Shown here piece after piece: positions 44,052 through 53,530 of a stretch of DNA of 64,000 nt (within the stretch, counting starts at the first letter, position 1; the number at the start of each line of letters is the position of its first letter). Origin of the DNA: Priestia taiwanensis (GTDB lineage: Bacteria > Bacillota > Bacilli > Bacillales > Bacillaceae_G); contig NZ_BMFK01000001.1 in NCBI RefSeq assembly GCF_014638355.1, forward strand, positions 759,160 to 823,159, given 5' to 3'. A program made the position numbers and the translations under genes. A model generated the notes under the pieces. That model was given only the letters and a program-made list of their open reading frames with translations, was not told the origin of the DNA and did not search any database.

Positions 44052-45563
44052 ATGGATATCGGTCGTAGTTTAACTGTCCATGCTAAACGAATCCCACATA
44101 AAATCGCAGTTATCTTTGAAGAAGAAACGTACACATACGGTGAGATAAATAAAGAAGTAAATAAATTAGCGAATGCCTTCCTCCGTGAAGGTATTCGTAA
44201 AGGGGACAAAGTGGCCATGATGATGAAGAATTCTTCGTACTTCTTCATCACATACTTTGCAATTATGAAAGTTGGTGCGATTGCTGTTCCAGTAAATTTT
44301 CGATTAACGGTGTCTGAATCATCTTATATTCTACAAGATAGTGACTCTACCGTTTGTTTGTATGATAGGGAATATGAGAATTTAATTCAAGAAGCTAGTG
44401 AAAATTGTCCGTTACTTGTATTAAGGATAAATATGCATACATCCTATGAATCATTTATCTCCTCTAATGAAGAAGAACCGAATATACAAGTGAATGAAGA
44501 AGATGACTGCCAAATTTTATATACATCAGGAACGACGGGCAGGCCAAAGGGCGTATTGTTTGATCATCATCGTGTGTTTCATGTCGGAGTTAGTGTGATG
44601 GCAATGATGATGATTAATAATGAAGATGTAATGCTACATGTGGCACCGTTATTCCACTGTGCACAGCTGAATTTGTTTATGATACCAGCAACATATGTTG
44701 GTGCAACACAAGTTATCCATAAAGAGTTCGGACCACAGAAAGTGCTGGAAGATATTCAAACTCATCGTATTTCTTTCTTCTTTGGTGTACCAGCTATGTA
44801 TAACTTTCTTCTCCAAGTACCGAATGCAAGTGAGTATGATATGCGCTCTGTGACGAGATGTGCATACGGTGCAGCACCAATGCCAGTCACGCTTATTGAA
44901 GGAAGCATGAAGCTATTTGGACATCGGAATTTTTATAATCTTTGTGGACAAACAGAGGCTGGTCCAGGTGGGGTAGTTCTATATCCAAAAGAACATGAGA
45001 CCAAGCTAGGTACAAGCGGAAAAGCGATGTTAAACACATTTGCACGTGTTGTGGATGACAGAGGTAATGATGTAAAGGTAGGAGAAGTTGGAGAGTTTCT
45101 TATTCAAGGTGAAACAGTGATGAAAGAGTACTATAAGAAACCAGAGGAAACGAAAGAAGTGTTACGCGATGGCTGGTTATACACCGGTGACTTAGCGACG
45201 ATTGATGAAGATGGATTTCTCACCCTTGTTGATAGAAAAAAGGACATGATTATTTCTGGCGGGGAAAATATTTACTCAACGGAAGTAGAGCAAGTACTAT
45301 ATGCACATCCTTCTATATTAGAAGTAGCCGTTATTGGTATTCCAGATGAAAAATGGGGAGAGTCTGTATTAGCATATATTGTCCCTAAACAAGGCGAAAT
45401 GTTAAACTTCACAGCAATGGTGAAGCATTGTGAAAATAAGCTAGCACGTTATAAATTACCGAAAAAATTAATAGAAATAGAGGCACTTCCTCGTAATGCT
45501 TCTGGTAAGGTACTAAAGCATATATTAAGAGAGAAAGCGAAACAAAAACAAGGAGTGGAGTAA
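44052..45563 (+). CDS. Second AMP-forming acyl-CoA ligase
   Basis: 503 residues of the same ANL superfamily: P-loop ILYTSGTTGRPKGVLFDHH, A5 NLCGQTEAGPG, A7 DGWLYTGDLATID, A8 RKKDMIISGGENIYS and the catalytic lysine in NASGKVLKH. It differs enough from the ligase before it to suggest a different acid, for example an aromatic or short-chain one. It lies 12 bp after the first ligase with GGGGGCGA as ribosome site. Two ligases in one operon suggest a broad substrate range or two entry points. Confidence 0.9.
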   Translation: MDIGRSLTVHAKRIPHKIAVIFEEETYTYGEINKEVNKLANAFLREGIRKGDKVAMMMKNSSYFFITYFAIMKVGAIAVPVNFRLTVSESSYILQDSDSTVCLYDREYENLIQEASENCPLLVLRINMHTSYESFISSNEEEPNIQVNEEDDCQILYTSGTTGRPKGVLFDHHRVFHVGVSVMAMMMINNEDVMLHVAPLFHCAQLNLFMIPATYVGATQVIHKEFGPQKVLEDIQTHRISFFFGVPAMYNFLLQVPNASEYDMRSVTRCAYGAAPMPVTLIEGSMKLFGHRNFYNLCGQTEAGPGGVVLYPKEHETKLGTSGKAMLNTFARVVDDRGNDVKVGEVGEFLIQGETVMKEYYKKPEETKEVLRDGWLYTGDLATIDEDGFLTLVDRKKDMIISGGENIYSTEVEQVLYAHPSILEVAVIGIPDEKWGESVLAYIVPKQGEMLNFTAMVKHCENKLARYKLPKKLIEIEALPRNASGKVLKHILREKAKQKQGVE

Positions 45564-46436
45564 ATGGAAAAGATTGCAGTTATTGGTGCAGGGATTATGG
45601 GATCTGGGATTGCGCAAGCTTTAGCAATGAAAGAGAAAAAAGTACATTTATATGATATTTCAGAAGAGGTTCTTCATAAAGCAATGCATACCATTCAGAA
45701 AAGTTTGGATCGCTTTGTCAAAGTAGGGAAAATGACAGAGGAAGAAAGGAATACAGTCGTGGATAATATTAATCCGTTACTATCATTACAAGAAGCCTGT
45801 AATGATGCTTTCCTAGTAATTGAAGCAGTACCTGAGAACCTAGCATTAAAGAAAGAGATCTTTGCCAAATTAGATGCATATGCTCCTCCACATGCTATCT
45901 TAGCGACAAATACATCAGAACTGAGTGTGACGGCAATTGCAAGTGCAACGCAGCGTCCACATTTAGTTGCTGGTATGCATTGGTTTAATCCAGCTCCACT
46001 CATGAAACTTGTTGAAATTGTTCGTGGTGTTGATACGAGTGAAGAAACATTGCGTGCAGTAGAGCGAATTTCACAAGAAGTAGGAAAAGAAACAGTTATT
46101 GTGAAGGATATGCAAGGTTTTGTAACGTCACGTGCGATTGCGATACATTTGAATGAGTGCATTCGAATGTATGAAGAAGGAATAGCTAGTATGGAAGATA
46201 TTGATAAAGCAATTAAACTAGGATTAAATTATCCAATGGGCCCGTTTGAACTTGCGGACTATGTTGGTTTAGATACGATGTTATATGCAAGTGAAGGGAT
46301 GCAGCACGCATACGGCGACCGTTTCAGGGCACCACAAATGCTTGTGAAGTTAGTAGAAGCAGGTCATTATGGACGTAAAACCGGAAAAGGGTTCTATGAT
46401 TATACGAAACAAACATTAGAGAAAGTTGGGAGATAA
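45564..46436 (+). CDS. 3-hydroxyacyl-CoA dehydrogenase (3-hydroxybutyryl-CoA dehydrogenase type)
   Basis: 290 residues. NAD-binding Rossmann motif VIGAGIMGSGIAQALA at the N-terminus, EAVPENLALKKE and NTSELSVTAIA in the middle, the catalytic His in AGMHWFNPAPLMKLVEIVRG, and the C-terminal GPFELADYVGLDT dimer domain with GRKTGKGFYDY. It oxidises 3-hydroxyacyl-CoA to 3-oxoacyl-CoA. Single-domain form, comparable to B. subtilis MmgB. The start follows the previous stop directly. Confidence 0.92.
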   Translation: MEKIAVIGAGIMGSGIAQALAMKEKKVHLYDISEEVLHKAMHTIQKSLDRFVKVGKMTEEERNTVVDNINPLLSLQEACNDAFLVIEAVPENLALKKEIFAKLDAYAPPHAILATNTSELSVTAIASATQRPHLVAGMHWFNPAPLMKLVEIVRGVDTSEETLRAVERISQEVGKETVIVKDMQGFVTSRAIAIHLNECIRMYEEGIASMEDIDKAIKLGLNYPMGPFELADYVGLDTMLYASEGMQHAYGDRFRAPQMLVKLVEAGHYGRKTGKGFYDYTKQTLEKVGR

Positions 46437-46437
46437 G

Positions 46438-47589
46438 ATGAATCGAGAAGTTGTTATTGTGGAAGCGGTCCGTACACCAGTAGGACGAAGAAACGGCGTA
46501 TTTCGTGATATTCATCCTGTTACGCTAGCATCCTTCACGTTAGATGAAGTGACGAAACGAGCAGGTGTTAGCAAAGAAATGGTAGAAGATATTGTGATGG
46601 GATGTGTTACACCAATTGCGGAACAGGGATATAATATTGGGCGATTAGCAGCGCTACAAGCTGATTTTCCAGTTACTGTACCAGCTGTACAAATAAATCG
46701 TATGTGTGGTTCTGGCCAGCAAGCCATTCATTTTGCGACGCAAGAAATGAAAGCGGGAGATATGGATATAACAATTGGAGCCGGTGTAGAACATATGTCA
46801 CTCGTGCCTATTCTAGCAGACGGGAATGAACGAACAATCCCATCGACACTTCATGAAAAGTATTCGTTTGTTCATCAAGGTATCTCTGCTGAAATGATTG
46901 CGAAGAAATATGATATTACTCGAAAAGAAATGGATGAATATGCATTTAATAGTCATCAACGAGCTTTATACGCACAGCAAGAAGGTTATTTCGATCGAGA
47001 GATTGTACCTGTACAGGGAGTAACAAAAGAAGGGGACGCAGTAGAAGTAAGAGTAGATGAAGGTCCAAGAAAGGATACGTCTATTGAAGCATTAGTAAAT
47101 TTGAAAACAGTATTTCAAGCAGATGGGGTTGTCACAGCAGGAAACGCTAGTCAAATAAGTGATGGATCCGCTGCAGTATTATTAATGGAGAAAAATAAAG
47201 CACTCGAACTTGGCATGCGACCGCGTGCTAAAATCATCGCACAAACAGTTGTCGGATCAGACCCAACGCTTATGCTAGACGGTGTTATTCCAGCAACGGA
47301 AAAAGTATTGAAGATGAGTGGGTTGTCCATTCATGATATCGATTTATTCGAAATTAACGAGGCATTCGCTTCTGTTGTATTAGCGTGGCAAAAGACATTA
47401 GAAGTAGACAGGCAGAAAGTAAACGTAAATGGTGGTGCCATTGCATTGGGTCATCCACTCGGTGCAACAGGTGCGAAGTTAACGACTGGCTTAGTACATG
47501 AATTAGAAAGAAGAGAAGCGAGGTACGGTTTACAAACCATTTGCATCGGTCACGGTATGGCAGTGGCGATGATTATAGAGAGAATATAA
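46438..47589 (+). CDS. Thiolase (acetyl-CoA acyltransferase)
   Basis: 383 residues, full length. The acyl-accepting C90 is in NRMCGSGQQAIHFA, the acid/base His in GHPLGATGAK and the second Cys in CIGHGM. It splits 3-oxoacyl-CoA with CoA to acetyl-CoA and a shortened acyl-CoA in degradation. ATG 46438 is chosen with GGGAGAT upstream, giving a 1-bp gap after the dehydrogenase. Last gene of the operon; an enoyl-CoA hydratase gene is missing from the set. Confidence 0.92.
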   Translation: MNREVVIVEAVRTPVGRRNGVFRDIHPVTLASFTLDEVTKRAGVSKEMVEDIVMGCVTPIAEQGYNIGRLAALQADFPVTVPAVQINRMCGSGQQAIHFATQEMKAGDMDITIGAGVEHMSLVPILADGNERTIPSTLHEKYSFVHQGISAEMIAKKYDITRKEMDEYAFNSHQRALYAQQEGYFDREIVPVQGVTKEGDAVEVRVDEGPRKDTSIEALVNLKTVFQADGVVTAGNASQISDGSAAVLLMEKNKALELGMRPRAKIIAQTVVGSDPTLMLDGVIPATEKVLKMSGLSIHDIDLFEINEAFASVVLAWQKTLEVDRQKVNVNGGAIALGHPLGATGAKLTTGLVHELERREARYGLQTICIGHGMAVAMIIERI

Positions 47590-47596
47590 GAAAGTA

Positions 47597-47628
47597 GGGC
47601 TAGTTTCTAATAAGAGACTAGCTTTTTA
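47597..47628 (+). terminator. Terminator of the acyl-CoA operon
   Basis: GCTAGTTTCT pairs with AGAGACTAGC (one G-T) around a 4-nt loop, followed by TTTTT. The rest of the gap 47629-47882 has no gene; it is very AT-rich. Confidence 0.85.
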
Positions 47629-47882
47629 CAAAAACATAATAATATTATGTAAACTGATAGCGGTGAAAGTATATAGCATTCACATAAGACAGCTTCATTT
47701 TATATATTATTTTACTAATAAGTATTGTATATAGTACAATTTGTTCAACGATTCACATATTTAAAGTCGAAGAGATTAACTAAAATTGTTTTAACCAACT
47801 TATATCCATGTTTTTTGTTTTCGTATCAAAAGCTTTTTTAAATGAGAATAGAGGAATTTCAAATAGAAGGAGAGAAGGATAA

Positions 47883-48212
47883 ATGAATTTATTTATTATT
47901 GTTGTAGTGATTTTAATAACTGTATCTTTACCTTTTGTGATCAAGAAGCACATGCAAGAAATTTCATGTTACACAAAAAATCATCAGATTTTCTTTGCCA
48001 ATAAAAAAAGAGTTTTGTATGGCTATTATATTTCTTTAATTGGAATAATCGGTTTTCTTATTACTTCTGTTTTGGTTATATATACAGGAGGCCAGAATCT
48101 AAGTATAAAGTTTATTTCATTTATCTTTTTTATTATACATATAATAGCAGAACATTTAGTTATTCCAAAGATATTGAGAAATGAAATACGGAAACTAGTT
48201 GATCAAAGGTAA
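47883..48212 (+). CDS. Small hypothetical membrane protein
   Basis: 109 residues with three hydrophobic segments (about 2-20, 47-67 and 76-97) and basic loops (KKHMQE, NKKRVLYG, RNEIRK). No family is recognised. GAAGGAGAGAAGG precedes the ATG. It is followed by a broken lipoprotein gene and a membrane-anchored protein gene in the same orientation, a run of small envelope proteins. Confidence 0.6.
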   Translation: MNLFIIVVVILITVSLPFVIKKHMQEISCYTKNHQIFFANKKRVLYGYYISLIGIIGFLITSVLVIYTGGQNLSIKFISFIFFIIHIIAEHLVIPKILRNEIRKLVDQR

Positions 48213-48366
48213 GGAGTTTTCTATTTGGACTTGAGAATTAGTAGTGTCGTCCTATTTCCTACAGTGAAATGAAAAGTTCTTTTTGGCTTATGACATTAAA
48301 TACATTGCTCACTTAGAACAAAAAAGTTTGTTTTAAGCGGAATGTTGATTATTAAAGGGGGATTTT

Positions 48367-48789
48367 ATGCAGAAAAAATTGGCTTTATGTTTCCTTACAT
48401 TATTGATGACAGCATTAATTGGATGCGGATCGAACTATCATAAAGATATGAAGCTTGTATCGAAAGTTGAAATTGAGCAGATTATATCAGGTGGAGATAT
48501 AATCGAAACATCTTCATCTTTAGGGGAACATACGATAAATTCCATAAAAGAAATAATTAAAAAAATTAATTGAGATAAAAAGTCTAAACACACGCATGCA
48601 AGAAGATACGATGTAAATTTGATTTTATACTTTAGTAATACTGATGGTTATTTAATGGGAAAAGAAGATTATTACATTTGGTATGAAGATGATGGTACAG
48701 CAACGGTACACGGTCCTAACGAATATGGAAAATTAGACAAGGAAACTACGAATTTACTGAAACAAGTATTAGCAAATAAAGATAAATAA
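48367..48789 (+). pseudogene. Lipoprotein gene split by an in-frame TGA
   Basis: The first 68 codons encode a lipoprotein signal with lipobox LIGC (MQKKLALCFLTLLMTALIGCGS). A TGA at 48571-48573 ends it, but the same frame stays open to TAA 48787-48789. The second part reads RRYDVNLILYFSNTDGYLMG and YYIWYEDDGTATVHGPNEYG, which continues as a normal globular domain. One substitution therefore explains the split. It could also be a sequencing error. If read through, the product is 140 residues and membrane-anchored by lipid. Confidence 0.75.
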
Positions 48790-48871
48790 CTTAAAATACG
48801 GGATTGTCAGGAAAATGGCGTTTATCCTTAGTCTTTCTATGAGAACTTAGGAAATGAAAGGGGGACGGATT

Positions 48872-49264
48872 TTGAAAAGACAAACAACATTTGTGATTTT
48901 AATAATTACGTGTTTGATTGTTGTTGTTTTTGTAATGAAGAAAACAAAAGAAAATTCTGTCCATGCATACCTTAAGGGAACATATACATCTAAGCAATTA
49001 CCTTTCAACTCATTTGTTTTTGATACAGAAGATAATTATACTTTTTATTATTATCATTATGATGAATTTCTTCACACTCAGACTGTAGAAAAAGGGACAT
49101 TTTCTAAAGCGTCAGAAGACTCTTTTATTTTAGAAAGTGAATATTTTGATGGTAAGGGAATTTATCCTAATAAAAATAATGGTTTTTCAATAATAATAAA
49201 CAACAAAGAATATAATTTTACTAGAATTAGTAGAATCCCAATATTCATTAAGTGGAATGAATAA
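48872..49264 (+). CDS. Membrane-anchored hypothetical protein
   Basis: 130 residues from a TTG start with GGGGGAC 8 nt upstream (an ATG at 48854 would put the ribosome site inside the ORF). The N-terminus is one hydrophobic segment (about 5-25) with basic KRQ before it, so the rest (KENSVHAYLKGTYTSKQLPF...) is outside the cell. The domain is beta-rich with many Tyr and Phe (YTFYYYHYDEF). No family is named. It follows the broken lipoprotein gene. Confidence 0.65.
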   Translation: MKRQTTFVILIITCLIVVVFVMKKTKENSVHAYLKGTYTSKQLPFNSFVFDTEDNYTFYYYHYDEFLHTQTVEKGTFSKASEDSFILESEYFDGKGIYPNKNNGFSIIINNKEYNFTRISRIPIFIKWNE

Positions 49265-49432
49265 CATAAGCGATTAAATAGGTAGTATTTCTAGAGAAAT
49301 CACCCCAGCGCAATCCAATTAAAATTTATTAGTGGAATTTCAGGCTTCAATGATACCCCTGTATAGAAAGAGAAGGAAATGAGTAAGGATAATAATTTTT
49401 TCAGATCCAAAGGGAAAAATATTTTGAGTATT

Positions 49433-49466
49433 AAGGTTTCCTCATATGTTGAGGAAGCCTTTTTCG
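49433..49466 (+). terminator. Terminator
   Basis: AAGGTTTCCTCA pairs with TGAGGAAGCCTT (one G-T), 5-nt loop, followed by TTTTT. The rest of the gap 49265-49526 shows nothing. Confidence 0.8.
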
Positions 49467-49526
49467 TTGTATATTTCCCGTTTTTGAGAAAAAATAGAGA
49501 GAAATAGATAAGAAGGAGAAGAAAAA

Positions 49527-50147
49527 ATGAAAATATGTATACTTGGATCAACAGGAAGAGTTGGATCAGAGCTATTGCAACTAGCATTACAAGACTCGCA
49601 TGATATTAAAGTACTAGTGCGTGATAAGAATAGGCTTACAGTTTCGCATAGGAATCTACATATCATTGAAGGAAATGTATTAGATGAAAATGATGTGAAG
49701 AAGGTATTAAAGGAAACGGATATCGTTATAAGTGCTCTTGGAACAGATGGGAATGGCACGTTATCGAAATGCATGCTGCACATTATTAAGCATATGAAAG
49801 AAGAGGAGATAGGACGAATCATTACAATTGGAACAGCGGGTATTTTACAAGCACGCACAAATCCGAAGATCTATCGATTTCAATCAGAAGAATCAAAAAG
49901 AAGAAGTACAACAGCTGCCGAAGATCATTTAGCTGCTTATCTATCTTTGAAGAGTAGTGGGCTATGCTGGACGAATATTTGTCCTACCCATTTAATCGAT
50001 GGCGAAAAAACGGGTACGTACCGAACGGAAGTAGATATGTTACCATTGAACGGATCAAAAATTACAGTGGGGGATACTGCTCATTTTACCTGGTCTTTGG
50101 TAAAGAAAGAAGGATATGAGAATAGTCGTGTAGGCATTGCTTATTAA
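49527..50147 (+). CDS. NAD(P)-binding SDR-like protein (NmrA/YwnB type)
   Basis: 206 residues. The dinucleotide loop ICILGSTGRVGSELLQLAL is an atypical-SDR GxxGxxG motif, and LVRDKNRL plus GNVLDENDV follow the NmrA/flavin reductase-like pattern. A catalytic YxxxK is not seen, which fits the NmrA-like group. Members bind NAD(P) and act as reductases or redox sensors. Role here unknown. AGAAGGAGAAG precedes the ATG. Confidence 0.8.
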   Translation: MKICILGSTGRVGSELLQLALQDSHDIKVLVRDKNRLTVSHRNLHIIEGNVLDENDVKKVLKETDIVISALGTDGNGTLSKCMLHIIKHMKEEEIGRIITIGTAGILQARTNPKIYRFQSEESKRRSTTAAEDHLAAYLSLKSSGLCWTNICPTHLIDGEKTGTYRTEVDMLPLNGSKITVGDTAHFTWSLVKKEGYENSRVGIAY

Positions 50148-50334
50148 AAAAACATTCTTGAAAAAGAATGTAACATATAAAAATCATAATGATTTGTAAA
50201 CTCGCTTTAGGTAGTGTTACCACATTACTATCAAGTCAAAAAGAATGAGATATCCCAAAAAACTGAAATCCTATTAGCTAACGTGCAATTCAATTCTATT
50301 GTTATACCAACCTAAAATAAGGAGGAAAGAATAT

Positions 50335-51132
50335 ATGTACATGACATATGAATTGGCGAAAAGAATTGAACAGTCTGATTTACATGTATTACATGCACGG
50401 TTATCTGCTATTCAAGAACGAGAAGGAAACCCCATGGGAATTCATATTCGTTCATACGGAGAAGCTGTCGCGTTTATCTCGGCAGGAATACCTGGTCCAT
50501 CATTTAATACGGTAAGAGGAATAACATCTGAGCATATTGAGGTTCTTGATGAGATTTTAGCCTTTTATAAGGAGCACGATGTATCATGTCAGTTTGAGAT
50601 AGCACCAACACAATTAAATAACGAATTAGCAAGTGCATTACATAAGAAAGGATATTATCAATCTAGCTTTCATACAGCATTATATGGTGTTCCTTGCCCG
50701 CAACAACTAGTACATAATGCGCTGACGATACGGAAATTAGAGAAAGATGAATTCAATCAGTTTGCATCTATTTACACCAAAGGGTTTGGAATGCCGGATT
50801 TTACGTTAGAAGGAGTTCGGCAAAACAATGAGATTCTTCATGGAAAAGAAGGATGGGAAGTTTACGTTGCTTGTCTAGAAGAACAGCCAGTGAGTATTGG
50901 CGTTATGTATGTGGCAAATAACATTGCAACATTAGCTGCATCTGCAACACTACCGGACTATCAAAGAAAAGGGGCACATCAACTATTGCTACGTAAGCGA
51001 ATCGATCATGCTTACACATTAGGATGTGACTTAGTTGTAGCTCAAGCAAGCTTCGGAAGTATAAGCCAACAAAACATGCAACGAGTTGGCCTTGAGGTTG
51101 CTTATACAAAAGGGATTTGGAGAAGAGTGTAA
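50335..51132 (+). CDS. GNAT family acetyltransferase, two-domain
   Basis: 265 residues. The C-terminal half (about 130-260) has motif A ATLPDYQRKGAHQLLLRKRI (acetyl-CoA loop) and GCDLVVAQASFGSISQQNMQRVGL as motif B. The N-terminal half is a second degenerate GNAT-like unit. Substrate unknown. ATG 50335 follows AAGGAGGAA; the 12-residue extension upstream is not used. It lies before a TetR gene in the same direction. Confidence 0.82.
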   Translation: MYMTYELAKRIEQSDLHVLHARLSAIQEREGNPMGIHIRSYGEAVAFISAGIPGPSFNTVRGITSEHIEVLDEILAFYKEHDVSCQFEIAPTQLNNELASALHKKGYYQSSFHTALYGVPCPQQLVHNALTIRKLEKDEFNQFASIYTKGFGMPDFTLEGVRQNNEILHGKEGWEVYVACLEEQPVSIGVMYVANNIATLAASATLPDYQRKGAHQLLLRKRIDHAYTLGCDLVVAQASFGSISQQNMQRVGLEVAYTKGIWRRV

Positions 51133-51232
51133 TTTAAAGCCACCGTAATATTTTCAGTTAGCTAACCCTTCATATTATGTTACAATTATTTACAATAGTA
51201 TTTATATAGGAAAGATGTTGGGGGATAAAAAA

Positions 51233-51856
51233 ATGAAAAATCATTATAAAACGGAGGATGGTAGGCATTTAAGGGCACTTATTACAAGAAATAAGATTAT
51301 TCATGCGGCAGAGAAGATCTTTCAACAAGAAGGGTTTCAACATACTACGATTAAGCAAATTATTAATGTAGCTCAAATTGGTTATGGTACAGCTTATGGA
51401 CATTTCAAAGGGAAAGACGAGCTCTTAATTGTCTTAATGGAAGATGTGATGAAGAGGTTCTTTGATATTGCACATACACCATTTTTTCCAAGTTCAAGGG
51501 ACGAAGCGAGGGGAATTATTTTAAGTCAAGTACTAGATTTTTTACGTATTGCAGATACAGAGAGACAAATGATGAAAGTATTTTCAGAAGCAATCGGCTT
51601 ATCTGAGAGTGTTAATCAAAAGTGGGATGAAATTAGACAGAAATTTATCCAAAGTATTACAAAGGATATTACATATTCACAGGCAAAAGGTCTAGCCAGA
51701 ATGGATTTAAAAGCGGAGTTAGTGGCAAGAGGTTGGTTTTATTCAAATGAAATGTATCAATGGGAAATCGTTTTTGAAAAGAACGAAGAGTCATTAGAGG
51801 AGATTGCAGAAACATTAACAACGATGTATGTAGATGCTATTTATCAAAAGCAATAA
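51233..51856 (+). CDS. TetR-family transcriptional regulator
   Basis: 207 residues. The N-terminal helix-turn-helix (about 18-65) is clear: TRNKIIHAAEKIFQQEGFQHTTIKQIINVAQIGYGTAYGHFKGKDELL. The C-terminal ligand domain is not assignable. TetR proteins mostly repress nearby genes. It is convergent with kynU and ~1.7 kb from the operator region of the kynureninase/dioxygenase genes, so it may regulate them or something else. GTTGGGGGAT stands before ATG 51233. Confidence 0.88.
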   Translation: MKNHYKTEDGRHLRALITRNKIIHAAEKIFQQEGFQHTTIKQIINVAQIGYGTAYGHFKGKDELLIVLMEDVMKRFFDIAHTPFFPSSRDEARGIILSQVLDFLRIADTERQMMKVFSEAIGLSESVNQKWDEIRQKFIQSITKDITYSQAKGLARMDLKAELVARGWFYSNEMYQWEIVFEKNEESLEEIAETLTTMYVDAIYQKQ

Positions 51857-51890
51857 AAAGAAGTGCCAACTATGATGGCACTTCTTTTTA
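51855..51890. terminator. Bidirectional terminator
   Basis: AAAAAGAAGTGCCA pairs with TGGCACTTCTTTTT around 7 nt, between the TetR gene and kynU. Confidence 0.9.
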
Positions 51891-53174
51891 TTATGCTACG
51901 ACATTTCGATTACTATTATATTTTTCATAACTTTTATTTTGCATAATACTTTTTAATGTTTGAACTGTTTTCCAAACTTCAGCAAAGGATGTGTAAAATG
52001 CGACAGGAGCCAGTCTTATGATATCCGGTGCACGGAAATCTGGAGTAATCTGATGATCTTTTAATGCCTTTGTAATTCGAACCGCTTCTGCATGTTTTAG
52101 GCTAACATGTCCTCCACGCCTTGCGTCATCATCAGGATTATGGATGGAGAATCCCATATCGTGGAGTTCGTGCTGAATAAGATCCATCATATATCTAGTT
52201 AAATTTCTAGACTTTTTATACACCTCTTCCATTGTTGCTTCACGGAATAACTCTAAGCTTCCTATTAACGTAGCTAGGCTGAAGATATGTGGTGTTCCTA
52301 ATTGATATGCGCGACTTGTTTGCTCAATTGTTAATGTATGTTCCATATCAAATTGCTTCTCTTTCGTCGAGCTATACCAACCAGTTAAACCAGGTACTTT
52401 TCCAAAATGGCGTCTATTCACATATAGAGAAGCAACCGCTCCAGGTCCACCATTTAAATATTTATAGTTACACCACAAAGCAAAATCAATTCCCCACTTA
52501 CTAAAGGCATGTGGAATGACTCCAGCTGAATGACATGCATCAAACCCGATTATGATGTCTCGTTTATGTGCTTCTTGCGTAAGGCGTTCAATGTCTAATA
52601 GTTGTCCACTACGGTATAAAACAGTTGGAAGGAAGATGAGAGCAATATCATCATGCATGGCAGAAATAATATCCTCTTCATTAATAAGCCCTTGACTATC
52701 AGCTTTAATACGCACGAGATGCTCGTCAGGATTATATCCATGTAGTTGTAGTTGACTTTGTAGTACATAGATATCTGTTGGGAAATCTAATTCTGTTGCG
52801 ATAATTTTTGTTTTATTGCCGTGGGGTTTGTAGAAAGAAGAAATAAGTTGATGTATGTTAACAGTTGTAGATCCAGTCACGACTACTTCATCTGAATTAG
52901 CGCCGACAATAGGGGCCATTAAATCTCCTAAATGCTCGGAGAGAAAGAACCAAGGAGACTCTCCTTGTGTCCAACCATCTATTTGCAAATGCTTCCAAGA
53001 ATTGATGAGTTGAAATAAGCTTTGTTCAGCTCGCTTAGACATTAAGCCCAAGGAATTACCGTCTAAATAAATAGATTTGCTTGGGAGATGGAACTCCTCT
53101 CGAAATGTAGCTAATGCATCTTTTTTATCCATTGCTAGGGCATACTCGTATGAAGTATCAATTTTTACCGTCAT
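51891..53174 (-). CDS. kynU: Kynureninase
   Basis: 427 residues, normal KynU length. It cleaves kynurenine or 3-hydroxykynurenine to anthranilate or 3-hydroxyanthranilate plus alanine with [19 protein letters not shown], the PLP phosphate-binding TGSTTVN, the Asp in [15 protein letters not shown] and the Schiff-base K238 in [13 protein letters not shown] are all present. ATG 53174 has GAGGTG upstream; the 14-residue extension is not used. It is divergent from the 3-hydroxyanthranilate operon, which implies that here it acts on 3-hydroxykynurenine. The enzymes that make that substrate are not in the window. Confidence 0.95.
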   Translation of the reverse strand: MTVKIDTSYEYALAMDKKDALATFREEFHLPSKSIYLDGNSLGLMSKRAEQSLFQLINSWKHLQIDGWTQGESPWFFLSEHLGDLMAPIVGANSDEVVVTGSTTVNIHQLISSFYKPHGNKTKIIATELDFPTDIYVLQSQLQLHGYNPDEHLVRIKADSQGLINEEDIISAMHDDIALIFLPTVLYRSGQLLDIERLTQEAHKRDIIIGFDACHSAGVIPHAFSKWGIDFALWCNYKYLNGGPGAVASLYVNRRHFGKVPGLTGWYSSTKEKQFDMEHTLTIEQTSRAYQLGTPHIFSLATLIGSLELFREATMEEVYKKSRNLTRYMMDLIQHELHDMGFSIHNPDDDARRGGHVSLKHAEAVRITKALKDHQITPDFRAPDIIRLAPVAFYTSFAEVWKTVQTLKSIMQNKSYEKYNSNRNVVA

Positions 53175-53214
53175 GAACAAACACCTCACAATCATTATTT
53201 TCCTTAATAATCCC

Positions 53215-53243
53215 AATATAAAATAAATACGACATAATGTCTA
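53215..53243 (-). promoter_or_regulatory. kynU promoter overlapping a palindromic operator
   Basis: On the minus strand TAGACA (53243-53238), 17-bp spacer, TATATT (53220-53215). The palindrome GACATAATGTC (53231-53241) covers the -35, so a bound protein would block it. Confidence 0.5.
53231..53241. promoter_or_regulatory. Operator copy 1 of the kynU/nbaC region
   Basis: GACAT-A-ATGTC, a perfect 11-bp palindrome with one central base. It is the reverse complement of the second copy, and the match extends one further base on the outside (CG). Confidence 0.65.
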
Positions 53244-53417
53244 TAAGTTTATAAAATATTCTGTTATTTACTCAAAGTTGTTACATACAGTATATGAAGT
53301 GAATGGAGACAAATTCGCTCGGGAAGATATACTTTATCTACATATTTAATAATTTCTCTTCTTTTTCTAGATGAAAATTTATTAGAAGTTTGTCGAAAAA
53401 ATCTACGTAATGATTAT

Positions 53418-53428
53418 GACATTATGTC
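53418..53428. promoter_or_regulatory. Operator copy 2 of the kynU/nbaC region
   Basis: GACAT-T-ATGTC, 187 bp from the first copy and 10 bp upstream of the nbaC -35 element. Confidence 0.65.
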
Positions 53429-53438
53429 GCATTTGTTA

Positions 53439-53467
53439 TGGACACCTACATAAACATATACTATAAT
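53439..53467 (+). promoter_or_regulatory. Promoter of the 3-hydroxyanthranilate operon
   Basis: TGGACA (53439-53444), 17-bp spacer, TATAAT (53462-53467), a near-consensus sigma-A promoter 64 bp before the first start codon. Confidence 0.7.
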
Positions 53468-53530
53468 TTTAATTGTAAGAAAATACAGAAAATTTAACGA
53501 CGGATACTTAATTAAGTAGGAGGGATTTAC

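Noticed and set aside
45695..46162. 155-residue minus-strand ORF inside the hydroxyacyl-CoA dehydrogenase gene
   Set aside because: Shadow of a well supported coding frame; Ser/Thr-rich as expected for antisense of coding sequence.
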